Shown in pieces: positions 1 through 8,247 of a stretch of DNA of 64,000 bases. This stretch comes from Verrucomicrobiales bacterium (GTDB taxonomy: Bacteria; Verrucomicrobiota; Verrucomicrobiia; Verrucomicrobiales; DEV007). The stretch spans positions 1-64,000 of the forward strand of contig JAEUHI010000076.1 of the NCBI GenBank assembly GCA_016795385.1, in the 5' to 3' direction. How positions within the stretch are numbered: position 1 is the stretch's first letter; each line of letters begins with the position of its first letter. The notes beneath the pieces were generated by a model, which saw only the letters and a program-made list of their open reading frames with translations, did not search any database and was not told where the DNA came from. Position numbers and translations under genes: made by a program.

Positions 1-1
1 C

Positions 2-232
2 TTCGCCCATCAGTCCATCCTCGTCCTGCCGCCGGCGACCTGCGAGCGTGCCTTGGTCTTCTTCGACACCTTCACCAAGGTCCGGATCGGGCTTTGGTCT
101 TTCGACGCGGCCACGGGACGGATCACGGCCTTCCACACGCCTCGTGCACTCGCTCCGAAATCGCCTCGTTCTCATCGGGTGGCTCTCGAGAAGATGAACC
201 GGGCGGCTAGGCAAGCTCTGCCCATTGGGTGA
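2..232 (+). CDS. Partial protein, C-terminal 76 residues, unknown
   Basis: The frame is open from the left edge to a TGA at 230-232 and gives the tail of a protein that starts outside the window. The visible part is a hydrophobic stretch followed by a basic tail. I recognise no motif. It faces the minus-strand 397-residue gene, and the two 3' ends overlap by 26 bp, as is common for converging genes in compact elements. The composition looks protein-like, but open frames of this length also arise by chance at this GC content, so the call is moderate. If real, it belongs to the same island. Confidence 0.5.
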   Translation, partial: FAHQSILVLPPATCERALVFFDTFTKVRIGLWSFDAATGRITAFHTPRALAPKSPRSHRVALEKMNRAARQALPIG

Positions 233-1400
233 AGAGTTCGATGCCCCCCTCCATCGCCTGGAGGCGTTCCAGATTGGGCTCGACCTCGGAGGTGATCCCC
301 ATACTTTGGAGGGCGATCCATCGGCTCCGGGCCTGGTCGATCAGCTCCCGGAACCGGTTCAGATCGTCGAGGATGTCGCCGCTGGGTTGCGCCTCGGCGG
401 CGAGACGTGCGAGCCCCTGCCAAGATTGCAGGGCCTCTTCGGTTCGCGACACGTCGCCCTGAAACCGGTCGTCGAGCGGAAGTCCGTTCCAGATGCCCGG
501 AGCGATCGCTTCAAAGGTTTCCAGGTCCGTCTGCCTCACGTGAGCCATCAGGGGGGCGCTCACGTAGCGGGGGTTGGGCTGGTTCCCCCCGCGTCCTTCG
601 GCGCGGATGTAGCGGTCGAAACAGAATTTCCGCAGGCCCGACGACCAGCCGCTTGCAGCGGCGGCGGCACCGCACAGGCCCATCAGGGGCCCAAGCAGGA
701 AGCAATACCCGTTGATCAGGTGCGCTCCGTTCAACGAGAGGACGTAGTTCGCATACATCCACGCGGCGATCACCCGTGGATGGGACAGATCGGAGCGAAC
801 GAACTTGCCCGAGCTGTTCTGCTCGTTGCTGCCGAGGATGAGGTAATACCCGTCGGGCGGCGTCTCCATCCCGGTGAGGTCGTCGAGAATCTCGAAGAAC
901 TGATCCCCTTCCAAGATCGCGTCGCGGTGGATCGCGAGCGTTCCGTAGACCGGACCATCCGCCACTTTCGCGGCGGCCGCCTTCGTCTGGTTCAGGATAT
1001 TGATCGCTATTCCCGTGTCGATCGAGTCGGCCTGACGGATGAAGAGATTGGGGGCGATGAAGGCGTTCAGCCCGACACCCGCCTGAGCTTCGACCGTACG
1101 TTTAATCAGATTGGGAATCGCCGCGCCCGAGATCATCTTGGATCGGTTCTGTCGCTGGAAGTAGGGCCACGCCTCCAACGACCCGCAGTTGGCGTTCGGA
1201 TGCGCCACCACGTCGGTCGCGTAATACTCGGGGTCCATCACGAGGGTGAATCCCTCCGCCTGGAGATCGGCCACGCGTTCCGTCATCCGCTTGGGGTTCG
1301 AATAGCGGGGACTGAGGACGACTCCGCCGATGATCCCCTGATCCCTCGCTTCCATCGGCTTATCGGCCGGACCGAATCCGTCTTGGGCAAAAATCTTCAT
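207..1400 (-). CDS. Unknown 397-residue protein linked to a Ser/Thr kinase
   Basis: No family recognised. The protein is soluble, with no signal peptide. It begins with an MKIFAQDGFG segment and a beta strand ending in LSPRYSNP (about residues 28-35), followed by alternating hydrophobic strands and helices (VMDPEYY at 54-60, LNAFIAPNLF at 111-120, YGTLAIHRD at 152-160, YYLILGS at 185-191). That pattern resembles a TIM barrel. A glycine- and alanine-rich stretch at 236-256 precedes the conserved-looking KFCFDRY (258-264). The ATG at 1400 is chosen because it overlaps the kinase stop as ATGA, which implies translational coupling; a longer frame upstream would lie inside the kinase gene. It is last in a four-gene minus operon. 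Being coupled to a kinase suggests it is the substrate or effector, which is inference. Confidence 0.8.
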   Translation of the reverse strand: MKIFAQDGFGPADKPMEARDQGIIGGVVLSPRYSNPKRMTERVADLQAEGFTLVMDPEYYATDVVAHPNANCGSLEAWPYFQRQNRSKMISGAAIPNLIKRTVEAQAGVGLNAFIAPNLFIRQADSIDTGIAINILNQTKAAAAKVADGPVYGTLAIHRDAILEGDQFFEILDDLTGMETPPDGYYLILGSNEQNSSGKFVRSDLSHPRVIAAWMYANYVLSLNGAHLINGYCFLLGPLMGLCGAAAAASGWSSGLRKFCFDRYIRAEGRGGNQPNPRYVSAPLMAHVRQTDLETFEAIAPGIWNGLPLDDRFQGDVSRTEEALQSWQGLARLAAEAQPSGDILDDLNRFRELIDQARSRWIALQSMGITSEVEPNLERLQAMEGGIELFTQWAELA

Positions 1401-2293
1401 TGCTTGATTCCTTTCAGTTCGTTCAGGATTTGGGCGATCCGGCTGTAGCGCAGCGCGGGCTTTTTGCGGATGCATCGGTCGATCATCCGGCAGATTTCGG
1501 GAGGCAGATCGGGTCGCAGGGTGGTGAGCTTTTCCGGTTGCACGTTCATGATCCGCCACATCGTCGCATACTGGTGCTCGGGCCTCGGCGCGTAGGGATG
1601 CTGGCGCGAGGCGAGGACATAGACGGTGAGACCGGCGGAATAGAGATCGCAGCGGAAGTCCATGTGGTCCTTGTAGTCCGGCATCAGCATCTCGGGCGCC
1701 ATGTAGCGGATCGTTCCCGGTGCCCCTCCCTGGGTCAACTGGGTGCCCTCCATCTTGTAGGCGATGCCCATGTCGAGGACGACGTAGCGGCGGTCAGAAT
1801 CGCCCGTGTCGATGATGTTGTCGGGCTTGATGTCGCGGTGGAGGAATCCCAACTGCGCCAGTTCGTCGATGAGGACGAGCAGAGTCTCGAAGATGAGCTT
1901 CAAGTCGGCGAAGGTCATCGCCGGCTTCGCCGTATCGAGTTGTGCGACGAGCGATTCACCTGGCAGGAATTCCTCGCCGTAGATCAGGTAATCATGGGTG
2001 CCGATGGTGAATAGCTCGGGCTGGATGTGCCCGAGCTTCACGATGGCCGGATGAGAGCAGGCGCGCAATGCCTCGATCTCCCGTTTGGCCCGGGCGATGA
2101 GCTGCTCGCGCTGCAGCATTTCCTCGTCGGTGCGTCCCGGCGGGATGTAGACCGCCTTGATCGCTTCGGGACCGCCGTTCGGCCAATCGAAGCGGTAGAC
2201 AGCCTTTAAGCCGCCGGTGGCGATATGGACCGGATCATCGGGCAGGTTCAAGGCTGCCTGGATCGCGTCGTGGGTCGGAACGGGGAAGGACAT
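1397..2293 (-). CDS. Soluble Ser/Thr protein kinase
   Basis: Eukaryotic-type protein kinase of 298 residues made almost entirely of the catalytic domain. Visible landmarks are the nucleotide-binding lysine in EAIKAVY (K46), the catalytic loop HRDIKPDN (152-159), DMG (174-176) in place of DFG, and the GT..YMAPE activation segment end (193-201). The glycine-rich loop is reduced to TGGLKAVY (26-33). There is no transmembrane segment or sensor domain, unlike the usual PknB-type receptors, so it should act in the cytosol. The ATG at 2293 removes an implausible upstream extension. It follows the DUF5131 gene by 47 bp and overlaps the 397-residue gene by 4 bp, so it is probably co-expressed with both and may phosphorylate one of them. 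Confidence 0.9.
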   Translation of the reverse strand: MSFPVPTHDAIQAALNLPDDPVHIATGGLKAVYRFDWPNGGPEAIKAVYIPPGRTDEEMLQREQLIARAKREIEALRACSHPAIVKLGHIQPELFTIGTHDYLIYGEEFLPGESLVAQLDTAKPAMTFADLKLIFETLLVLIDELAQLGFLHRDIKPDNIIDTGDSDRRYVVLDMGIAYKMEGTQLTQGGAPGTIRYMAPEMLMPDYKDHMDFRCDLYSAGLTVYVLASRQHPYAPRPEHQYATMWRIMNVQPEKLTTLRPDLPPEICRMIDRCIRKKPALRYSRIAQILNELKGIKQ

Positions 2294-2340
2294 GGGACGG
2301 TTGGGAATTGAATATTTGGGGGGGTAGATTCTGCGTAGAA

Positions 2341-4035
2341 CTATTCTGATGGCAGCGTTATGCAAATCGCGGCGGTTTCCTTCGTTCCGCCATCCGCCTC
2401 CCGCTTCCGGTCAATGACCTCACCCAGTTTACATGCGGTCAGGTTCACCTTCCCCTCGGAATCCGTGGCCAAGTAGACCGCCTCGCGATAGACCTCGACC
2501 TGCTCCTCGGTCGTCTTGAGACGAGCCAGTTCGCGGAGCTGGGCCTCGTTCGAGGGTGTGGGTAGACCCATTTTGGTGACAATTGGCACCATTTCGGCCC
2601 GGATCTTCCCGGCCCGGATGAGGCGGTTGGCGTAGCCCCGGGACATCCCGTGGACCTCCTGACAGTAGGCCTCGAAGTTCTCGTGGCGCGCCCGGTAGAG
2701 CCGGCGGCTCCGGATCTGGTAGAGGGCCTCGGCCGCAGGGATCGTGTCACGGGCGAACCTTCCGACGATCTTGTCGAGGCGCGTGAAGTCCTTCCGTTCG
2801 TCAGGCGTGAGTGGGTCGGGTTTCTCCGTGGGTTTCGCTGTCTTCATTTTTTCTCTGGTTTGTGTGGGTGTTGGTGGCTTTCGCCGTGGTCCGGTCGCTC
2901 CGATCTCGTTGCGCCGGTAATTGTGAAAATGTCTGGGGAACTCCCGCACGCGGAGCTCTTCGTCGGGCCATTCGTCCCAGTCGCCTCCGGAATCGTCCGA
3001 GAGTTTGACCGGCTCGCCTGCCCGTGTCGGTCTCCGCCCGAGCTGTTTCAGGAAGAAGGCCACCCCTTCCCTGCGGCACTTCTCGCGGATCTCCTCGGCC
3101 CACTCGATCGGGAAGGGCCGGGTGTCCCCGACTGCCGATCCGCTTTCCCCGCCGACGATGACCCAGTCGATGCCATCGAGGTTCAGGTGGTCGGGATCGA
3201 TCCTCTCCCAGAGGGGTTCGAGGGAGAGACCGCGAACCGCAGCCCGCACCTTGCGAAGGTGATCGATGCGATCCAGCTGGCCCGGTCCGGTCACGGTCGT
3301 CATCGCACAGAGGTTCTCCGGCAACCCTTCGTCCAGCTCCCCGGCAAACTCCGCCATCAGTTCGGGCCGTTTCGTGAGCCACAACCAGAGATGTCGGCGG
3401 CCTTCCTCGCTGGTGGCCGACTTGATGACTTCCTCCCGCAGGAATTCGAAGTCATGCCTTCGGCTGAAGGCGTCCCCCATGTCGGAGACAAAGATCAGGC
3501 GGGGGAGCCCGTCCTTCCACGGACGGGTGGGATCTTTGGTTCCCAACAGATCGCTCCACCGTGATGCCTCCCGGACGCGGCCGGGATAGCGTCTGAGCTG
3601 CTCGAAGGTTTCCGCATAGCCCGAATTTCCCTTGCGAGTCGGATTCAGAAGGCTGGCCCCATACCGAGAATGGAGCTTGGCGGCATAGCAGGTAACTGCC
3701 TTTGCGATGGCTTCACGGGCTGCCTCAGCAGCCTCGTGCCCGGCGCATTCTTTGACCGCTGCCACGAACTGATGGCGAAAGTGCCAGAGGTTCGTCGTGG
3801 TGATCGCATTCCTGTGGCCGGGTCCAGGGTGCTCGATCGCCAGGTAGGCGGTCTCGATCAGGGGCTTGAAGTAGTTTCTCGCGCTCCCGTCCGTCCACGA
3901 GGGAGCATGCTCCCGGATGGCCACGTCGAGCTTGGGCAGGATCTCCCCAGGAGGCGGGAAGAGTTCGCAGCCTCCGCAGCCCATGATCGTATTGGAGGTG
4001 CTGTCGCACCATTGGATGTCGGTGGTTTCGGACAT
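2341..4035 (-). CDS. DUF5131 (phage Gp37/Gp68-like) fused to a plasmid-type DNA-binding domain
   Basis: 564 residues in two parts. Residues 1-335 follow the DUF5131 pattern: IQW near the start, cysteines C10, C20 and C23 (GCGGC in place of the usual GC...GCxxCY), IFVSDMGDAF (181-190), LWLTKRPELM (218-227), VRGLSLEPL (267-275) and DWVIVGGESG (290-299). The family has a cysteine motif reminiscent of radical SAM proteins, but its biochemistry is not settled. A basic, proline-rich linker (375-410) leads to a C-terminal domain with MSRGYANRLIRAGKI (464-478) and a PTPSNEAQLREL segment (493-504), as in ParB-like and replication-associated proteins of phages and plasmids. An insert of about 150 residues separates the N-terminal cysteines from the rest. 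It starts 18 bp after the replication-like gene. Confidence 0.85.
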   Translation of the reverse strand: MSETTDIQWCDSTSNTIMGCGGCELFPPPGEILPKLDVAIREHAPSWTDGSARNYFKPLIETAYLAIEHPGPGHRNAITTTNLWHFRHQFVAAVKECAGHEAAEAAREAIAKAVTCYAAKLHSRYGASLLNPTRKGNSGYAETFEQLRRYPGRVREASRWSDLLGTKDPTRPWKDGLPRLIFVSDMGDAFSRRHDFEFLREEVIKSATSEEGRRHLWLWLTKRPELMAEFAGELDEGLPENLCAMTTVTGPGQLDRIDHLRKVRAAVRGLSLEPLWERIDPDHLNLDGIDWVIVGGESGSAVGDTRPFPIEWAEEIREKCRREGVAFFLKQLGRRPTRAGEPVKLSDDSGGDWDEWPDEELRVREFPRHFHNYRRNEIGATGPRRKPPTPTQTREKMKTAKPTEKPDPLTPDERKDFTRLDKIVGRFARDTIPAAEALYQIRSRRLYRARHENFEAYCQEVHGMSRGYANRLIRAGKIRAEMVPIVTKMGLPTPSNEAQLRELARLKTTEEQVEVYREAVYLATDSEGKVNLTACKLGEVIDRKREADGGTKETAAICITLPSE

Positions 4036-4053
4036 GGCAATGCGATAGGTGGA

Positions 4054-6141
4054 TCAAGAGCCACGGAGTGCGGCGGCGTATCGAGCCGCCCGGTCTTCTG
4101 CGCTAAGGTGGAAAACACTCGCGGCATCCAAATCTTCGCTCCCCTTCACTTGGCTTGGTATTCCGGAAGGAGCGGGGATTGGAGTAAGACAAGGAGTGAG
4201 ACCTTGGGAGAGACTTGGAGTTAGACCCGGGCCGAGCCTCGGGGTGGGGATCGGTCCCGATGCCGGACCGATCGAAAGGTTGGATGCTCCTGAAAATGCA
4301 GCCTGGCTCGGTTGTGGAGGCACCGATCCCGCAGGAGGATTGGAAGCGAGCGGAGAACGGTTCACCTGAGGCCGGTGAGCGGTCGAGGCCGCCGAAGGGT
4401 CATTCGATAGAGGAAGTGCCGGACCCAACTTCTGACCTCCCTCATTGGAGTTTTCGGAATCGAAGAAAGAGGCGAACGTCTTCTCAACCTTTAGTCCATA
4501 GATTCGGGCAATCCTTCGGATCCTGTTTATCCACTCGTCGTGAACCTTCCTGACCTCCCTCAGGTCGATCCCCCAAATTAGGTGTGCAGTCTCTTTGAAA
4601 GCCACGACAACCGCGAGATGATTAGAGGTCGTCGCGGCAAGTTCGGTAATTTCGACGCGCCATTTCGCTCGCTTCATTTCAAAGTCCGAGCGAACCTGAG
4701 GCGTACCTTCTCGTCCAAACGCAACTTGCTCTACAAGACCAGTTTTATAGAGCCAAATGAACTTATCTTCCGCCTTCGAACTGTCATCGACAGACGTGTT
4801 CCCGCCGCGTGAGTTGAATTGGATCCAGTATTCAAACGCACTTCTTGCATCGCCTACAGGATCTAGCGATTCGATCAAATACGTCAAGTCCTCCACTTTT
4901 CGCCTAATCGTCAGTTTGCATTTTTCGATGAAGCACTCCCATCCCTCAGCATTCGACTTACCGTCCGCCGAAGCGAACAGAGATGTCACGCTGTCCGATC
5001 CATGGCGACTCCAGTCGAATCCAAGTAGGAGTTTTTTGAGATCGAGACTCTCGGCACGCCTGTGAAACGTTCGGCCCACGGCCTTAGGCCAGCGCTCGTC
5101 GCTGAACAGAGCCAAGACCACCCGTGCGACGAGAGCGGCCGCCAGCCACTTGAATCCCTTGTCGGCGTGCCACTTCGAAAGCGGCGGTGTCGGATCTGCC
5201 AAATGCTGAGGTAGCAACTGGTCAACGACAAACTCCTCATAGATCAGTCGGTCAGCCGGGGAGTTGAGCGATTGCAGCCCCAGCATGACGAGGTCCGACA
5301 CGAAACGAGAATGGACAGTCGCAGCACCGGGAGCGGACAGCGTGTTGTCTGCGACAGGTGTCGCACCCGGGGAAGGAACGCCTTCAGCTCCGCTCTCTTC
5401 CTCTTTTCCCGGAGAAGCGAAGCAAAGGTCCCCTTTCTCTGAAAGGGGACTTACAGGGCGTTTCTCTATTGTATCTTCTTCTATCTTATCTTTCTGATAT
5501 TGTAGGGGGATCTCCCATTCGGATGGGGCCCGTTCGGATGACACCCGTTCGGATGACACCCGTTCGGACAGTCCCCACTCGGATGGCACCCATGCAACTG
5601 GCTGAGTCACCGGTCCTGATAATGGAGCTGCGACCTGCAGAGCGGACGAAATATATTTGGCCGGGTAATCCTCATCCGGGACCTCGACCCAACCTGAGCC
5701 CTCCTTGCGGAAGATCTTGGGTCTGTCGTGATCGTTGATGCGGATGATGCGATCGCGTCCTGCTTCCTGTTGGGGGAGCTGATAAAACATCACCTCGATC
5801 ACGAGACCGATCGGCTCTCCACCTTTCATCGCTCGCAGATAGCGGATCCAGCCAGATTTTCTGAGACAGCTGAGCACGGCCTTCGTCTTGCACTCTCCCA
5901 TTCCGAAATCCTTCATCGCCTTGATTACAAAATCACCCTTCCAACAATGAGTGGGGGGTTTTGATCGAAGCACGGTCATAACCGAGATGAGATCGGTCCC
6001 CCGGACTGTCAGATGGCGATTTTCGGCTGACTCATACGCGCTCACGAATCCAAGAAATTCTGCCGGGACCTGCGAACGATTGTCGCCGGGGATTACCGGT
6101 CTGACGAAGCCCAGGTGGGAGAATCTTTTGAAGTCGATCAT
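4054..6141 (-). CDS. Replication-initiator-like protein with repeat-rich linkers
   Basis: 695 residues. The first 120 or so look like the winged-helix region of phage and plasmid replication proteins: a conserved stretch ends in VLSCLRKSGWIRYL and is followed by a predicted wing. A low-complexity linker with five SE(W/R)xx pentapeptides is encoded by five tandem 15-bp repeats (5518-5592). The middle (about 280-570) is helical and unrecognised. The C-terminal 100 residues are rich in Pro, Ser and Gly with LTPxLxxG repeats. It is first in the minus operon that continues into DUF5131 and the kinase. GC content is visibly lower than in the flanking chromosome, which fits horizontal transfer. The role in replication is inferred from the fold-like pattern and the context. 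Confidence 0.65.
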   Translation of the reverse strand: MIDFKRFSHLGFVRPVIPGDNRSQVPAEFLGFVSAYESAENRHLTVRGTDLISVMTVLRSKPPTHCWKGDFVIKAMKDFGMGECKTKAVLSCLRKSGWIRYLRAMKGGEPIGLVIEVMFYQLPQQEAGRDRIIRINDHDRPKIFRKEGSGWVEVPDEDYPAKYISSALQVAAPLSGPVTQPVAWVPSEWGLSERVSSERVSSERAPSEWEIPLQYQKDKIEEDTIEKRPVSPLSEKGDLCFASPGKEEESGAEGVPSPGATPVADNTLSAPGAATVHSRFVSDLVMLGLQSLNSPADRLIYEEFVVDQLLPQHLADPTPPLSKWHADKGFKWLAAALVARVVLALFSDERWPKAVGRTFHRRAESLDLKKLLLGFDWSRHGSDSVTSLFASADGKSNAEGWECFIEKCKLTIRRKVEDLTYLIESLDPVGDARSAFEYWIQFNSRGGNTSVDDSSKAEDKFIWLYKTGLVEQVAFGREGTPQVRSDFEMKRAKWRVEITELAATTSNHLAVVVAFKETAHLIWGIDLREVRKVHDEWINRIRRIARIYGLKVEKTFASFFDSENSNEGGQKLGPALPLSNDPSAASTAHRPQVNRSPLASNPPAGSVPPQPSQAAFSGASNLSIGPASGPIPTPRLGPGLTPSLSQGLTPCLTPIPAPSGIPSQVKGSEDLDAASVFHLSAEDRAARYAAALRGS
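5518..5592. repeat. Five tandem 15-bp direct repeats inside the replication-like gene
   Basis: The units start at 5518, 5533, 5548, 5563 and 5578. Units 2 and 3 are identical (TTCGGATGACACCCG); the others differ at one to six positions. The period is a multiple of three, so the repeats encode pentapeptides without breaking the frame. Iterons that bind an initiator protein are often found in or near the initiator gene, which makes this a candidate origin element. A plain protein linker expansion is the alternative. Confidence 0.8.
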
Positions 6142-6331
6142 TGGTTTGGACCTTTTGAAAGGCCTTGCGCGGCGTCCTCCTATGGCGGGTTCCCACGGAT
6201 GAAACCTTCCGCTTCTGTCTCAGGTCGAGGAAAGGCAGCTTGCCGTATCGGAAGCCTAAAAATGGAGTTATTTTGCAAGATTTCCATTATTTTCTTGCTT
6301 GATATTATTTTTTAATCTATGGTTCAAACTT

Positions 6332-6610
6332 ATGAGCCCCGAAGCTCTTTTGAACTGCCGACGTCTTCCCTCCCGCCTGAACGCGGAGGAGGCCGCGGTG
6401 CTGATTGGATGTTGTCCCCACGACATCCCGATTCTGACTCGTTCCGGACTGATCAAACCGCTTGGCTCTCCCGCAGCCAACGCGGTGAAATACTTCAGTT
6501 CGTTCGAGTTGGAGAAGAAACTCGCCGACGAAAAGTGGAGCGCGCGAGTTACGAACTGCCTCTATCGCTACTGGCAAGAGCGTAAGGGGCGAGCAAAACC
6601 CAGCGAATGA
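6332..6610 (+). CDS. Small DNA-binding or excisionase-like protein
   Basis: 92 residues. The segment LNAEEAAVLIGCCPHDIPILTRSGLIKPLG resembles the helix-turn-helix of MerR/excisionase proteins, in which a short helix pair is followed by a wing and a statement of position such as SGLIKPLG; the rest (KYFSSFELEKKLAD) continues this pattern. The ATG at 6332 is preferred over an upstream hydrophobic extension. Its stop overlaps the start of the Xre gene as ATGA, so the two are translationally coupled. It is divergent from the replication operon, and the 190 bp between them probably hold both promoters. An excision or regulatory role for the island is inferred. Confidence 0.7.
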   Translation: MSPEALLNCRRLPSRLNAEEAAVLIGCCPHDIPILTRSGLIKPLGSPAANAVKYFSSFELEKKLADEKWSARVTNCLYRYWQERKGRAKPSE

Positions 6611-7116
6611 CACAAGGAGAATCATACTTGGCCACTCGCCTCCGCCAGTTGCGGGAGCGAAAGGGGTGGACCCTCAAAGAGGCAGCTGATGCCTCGGGGG
6701 TCTACCCCAGCTACATTTCTGCGATCGAAACGCGACGACGGTCGGCCGGGAACGAAACCCTCCAGAAGCTCGCCGAAACGTATGCGGAGACCGAGTCGAC
6801 CGCCTCCGAGCTCTACAAAGAATTTCTCGAGATGAAAGCCGATGATTCGGTCCGCGCCGAGCAACGGAAGAACTCGATCCGGCTTGTCCTCCGTAACCAA
6901 GGGATCTTCGGAGAGATGATCTTCAAGGCCATCTCCACGCTCACGGCTGGAAACCTCGACCGCTCCCAATTCCAGATCGTCAAGGAGCCCGGAGAACAGC
7001 AAGTCTTCTGGGACACCCGCGAGCTCGGCAACTCGGCGGTGATCCGGCTGGGACAGAAAAACTATCGTGTCCGGATCATGGTCTCGGAAGAGACTGAGCT
7101 TGATCCCCCTGACTAA
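6607..7116 (+). CDS. Xre-family transcriptional regulator
   Basis: 169 residues. An N-terminal Cro/C1-type helix-turn-helix (about 7-65) is clear: LRQLRERKGWTLKEAADASG, then VYPSYISAIETRRRS with recognition helix, then TLQKLAETY. The C-terminal 100 residues are unrecognised and may bind a ligand or form the dimer. It is coupled to the excisionase-like gene by a 4-bp overlap and ends 20 bp before the converging recombinase gene. In an island this is the likely master regulator, acting on the divergent promoters at about 6142-6331. Confidence 0.85.
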   Translation: MTQGESYLATRLRQLRERKGWTLKEAADASGVYPSYISAIETRRRSAGNETLQKLAETYAETESTASELYKEFLEMKADDSVRAEQRKNSIRLVLRNQGIFGEMIFKAISTLTAGNLDRSQFQIVKEPGEQQVFWDTRELGNSAVIRLGQKNYRVRIMVSEETELDPPD

Positions 7117-7136
7117 CGGCTCCGCGTAAAATCCCC

Positions 7137-8120
7137 TCACCCACCCGGCAGCGCCGGACACACCGCTTGGGAAGCCCTGGCATAGGCCCGGTGCACCGCC
7201 TTGCTCCCGTGTCCCAGCGCCGCCATCGCCAAGCGCTCCGGGATCCCCGCCTCGGCCGCACGCTCCGCCCAGGCATAGCGGTAACTGTGGAGCGAAAGCC
7301 CCTTGATCTTGAGGAGCCGGAGCCGGCGGCGGAACTCGGAGGCACGGAAGTTGTGGCCTCCGTTCTGGATCCCGGGGAAGAGCAACCCCTCCTTGGGCAG
7401 CTGGGCGAGGATCGCGCGCATGGCGTCCGAGATCTGCATGCGACAGAGCTGCTCCGTCTTCGACCGTTCGAACATCAAGAGTCCCTTGGTGAGGTCGAAG
7501 TTCTCCGCGCGAAGCCTGGCCGCATCCGACTGCGAGGCACCGATCTCCCAGAGCAGCGAATAGAAGAGGCGGCGCTCCACGTCCTTCTCCGCGGCGATGA
7601 CCCGCCCATGCTCTTCCCGGGTGATGGCCCGGATCTTCCTTTTCTTCTTCGGCACCGGGAAAGACCGTCGAGGGATGACCGGCCGGGGCAGCCAGCCCAC
7701 ATCGACGGCGAGATTCTGCAGCTGGACAAGGTAGACGTTCACCGAGACCTTCTCCGACCGCAGGACCGCGAAGAAGTCCTCCGCCACCGTGCTGATGAGG
7801 AGCTTCCCGCGGATGAAGTCGAACTCCCGCATCGCGAACACCCGACGTTTGCGGTCCTGGGTCTGGGGTGCCCCCTTGCGGGCGTACTCTTCCATCACAT
7901 CCGACCAGGTGCGCGTCTTCGCGAGCGGGTCGCTCGAGGTCAGGTAGGCTTTGGCGAGTTCGTAGCTCAGCGCCGGCGACTCATGCGACTGGTTCTCCGC
8001 ATCGACCAGCTTCTGCGCCGCCTTGCGGCAGGACGTGCCCAGGCTGGTGCGCACGTTGGTCTGCGTGTCACGTTTGTAGAACTTGTTTCCCCGCTGGTAG
8101 ACTCGGAATCTGGGTTTCAT
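7137..8120 (-). CDS. Tyrosine recombinase (integrase) lacking the first catalytic arginine
   Basis: 327 residues. The C-terminal catalytic domain shows lysine K221 (RSKTEQ), HSYR at 278-281, GHGS at 303-306, and HRAY with the nucleophile Y313. The box that normally carries the first arginine reads IGASQSDAARL (193-203), so serine or glutamine stands where TGxR is expected. The N-terminal 110 residues look like an arm-binding and core-binding region rich in basic residues. It would integrate and excise the island at the tRNA-Asn gene, whose 3' end is 177 bp upstream. The atypical box is either a subfamily trait or a loss of function. Confidence 0.88.
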   Translation of the reverse strand: MKPRFRVYQRGNKFYKRDTQTNVRTSLGTSCRKAAQKLVDAENQSHESPALSYELAKAYLTSSDPLAKTRTWSDVMEEYARKGAPQTQDRKRRVFAMREFDFIRGKLLISTVAEDFFAVLRSEKVSVNVYLVQLQNLAVDVGWLPRPVIPRRSFPVPKKKRKIRAITREEHGRVIAAEKDVERRLFYSLLWEIGASQSDAARLRAENFDLTKGLLMFERSKTEQLCRMQISDAMRAILAQLPKEGLLFPGIQNGGHNFRASEFRRRLRLLKIKGLSLHSYRYAWAERAAEAGIPERLAMAALGHGSKAVHRAYARASQAVCPALPGG

Positions 8121-8210
8121 CGGCTGCTGGAATCAGCCTAAAACCAACCGGTGGGAGAGCCCAAACGAGCGCGTCCAAGGAGTGCGGGAGCAGTGCCGGA
8201 GCGACTCAAG

Positions 8211-8247
8211 TCATGCACAGTTTCATGCACACTTGGCCGTTTTGGCC
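8211..8247. promoter_or_regulatory. Direct repeats upstream of the recombinase, possible arm sites
   Basis: Two copies of TCATGCACA (8211-8219 and 8223-8231), 12 bp apart, are followed by two copies of TTGGCC (8233-8238 and 8242-8247). They lie between the recombinase start and the tRNA 3' end, where arm-type binding sites or an operator would be expected. Function is inferred from position only. Confidence 0.35.

Noticed and set aside
225..1448. Long plus-strand open frame of about 400 codons opposite the 397-residue gene
   Set aside because: Composition is Arg- and Gly-rich without pattern, as expected for the complement of a GC-rich gene; the minus strand has a coherent protein with a coupled start.
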